42,273 nucleotides of DNA from Dehalococcoidia bacterium (GTDB lineage: Bacteria > Chloroflexota > Dehalococcoidia > Lucifugimonadales > Lucifugimonadaceae), in NCBI GenBank assembly GCA_030747175.1, contig JASLLE010000014.1, positions 1 through 42,273 on the forward strand, given 5' to 3'. The notes beneath the pieces are model-generated. The model was not told where the DNA came from. It worked only from the letters and a program-made list of their open reading frames with translations, and made no database searches. Positions within the stretch are counted from its first letter, which is position 1, and every line of letters begins with the position of its first letter. Shown here piece by piece: positions 42,178-42,273 of this stretch. Position numbers and translations under genes: made by a program.

Positions 42178-42273
42178 CTACTCCCGGGGCTTGATCTTGA
42201 GGCCCATCTCTTTCACTTCGGCGTTTCCGCCGGAAACGATCTTGACTCCCCAGTCCAGCATGAACTTGAGGTT
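42178..42273 (-). CDS. Unidentified protein, C-terminal end only
   Basis: The minus strand is open from the window edge to a TAG at 42178-42180. The last 31 residues include FMLDWGVKIVSGG and end KEMGLKIKPRE. It converges on the EamA gene with 17 bases between stops. The piece is too short to name a family; codon use looks like its neighbours. Confidence 0.55.
   Translation of the reverse strand, partial: NLKFMLDWGVKIVSGGNAEVKEMGLKIKPRE

Overview
The window reads as a GC-rich bacterial chromosome segment. The content is dense housekeeping genes followed by a catabolic region rich in enolase-superfamily, amidohydrolase, aldo/keto reductase and dehydrogenase genes. With the DapL-type lysine branch and short stand-alone intergenic repeats, this most resembles a marine Chloroflexota genome of the SAR202/Dehalococcoidia kind. 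That placement is inferred from gene content only; no rRNA is present.

Layout: 1-659 is the 3' part of a branched-chain amino-acid ABC ATPase (LivF type). 816-3150 (minus) is a quality-control block: lipoprotein S41 tail-specific protease, SmpB, then tmRNA. 3215-3470 holds an intrinsic terminator and a structured, 6S-like RNA candidate on the minus strand. 3666-5038 (plus) carries a DapA-fold protein without catalytic residues and a VOC protein. 5039-5752 is a cluster of intergenic repeats.

5753-14350 is one long minus-strand run: sua5, a frameshifted polyprenyl synthase, pgk, tpiA, miaA, dapF, a dapL-like aminotransferase and hflX. 14473-21540 (plus) is a purine operon with its own promoter: guaA, purD, a HAD phosphatase, purB, purC, a DUF3105 membrane protein and purS. 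22090-26298 (minus) is hisG-hisD-hisC-hisB. A 549-bp repeat-bearing gap separates the purine and histidine sets.

26598-32847 (minus) looks like a sugar/sugar-acid catabolic block: MDR dehydrogenase, DUF4432 mutarotase-like protein, AKR-type aldose dehydrogenase, amidohydrolase (lactonase-like), YIP1 membrane protein and a SelA-like PLP enzyme. The last genes are translationally coupled. 32982-35919 (plus) adds a zinc-ribbon/GIY-YIG protein, a nucleoside hydrolase and a mandelate racemase/enolase-type dehydratase. 36122-39855 (minus) is a hydantoinase, a NIPSNAP-like protein and an N-acyl-D-amino-acid deacylase. The right end has stacked palindromes, two sister CheY-like regulators, an EamA transporter and the 3' end of an unidentified gene.

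Most notable points: loss of both catalytic cysteines in DapF, loss of the Schiff-base lysine in a DapA-fold protein, the ctp-smpB-ssrA grouping, the candidate structured RNA, the dinucleotide frameshift in the prenyl synthase, the non-phosphorylative sugar-oxidation block, and several families of small dispersed palindromic repeats that fill nearly every long intergenic gap. I saw no insertion sequence, CRISPR array, tRNA or rRNA.
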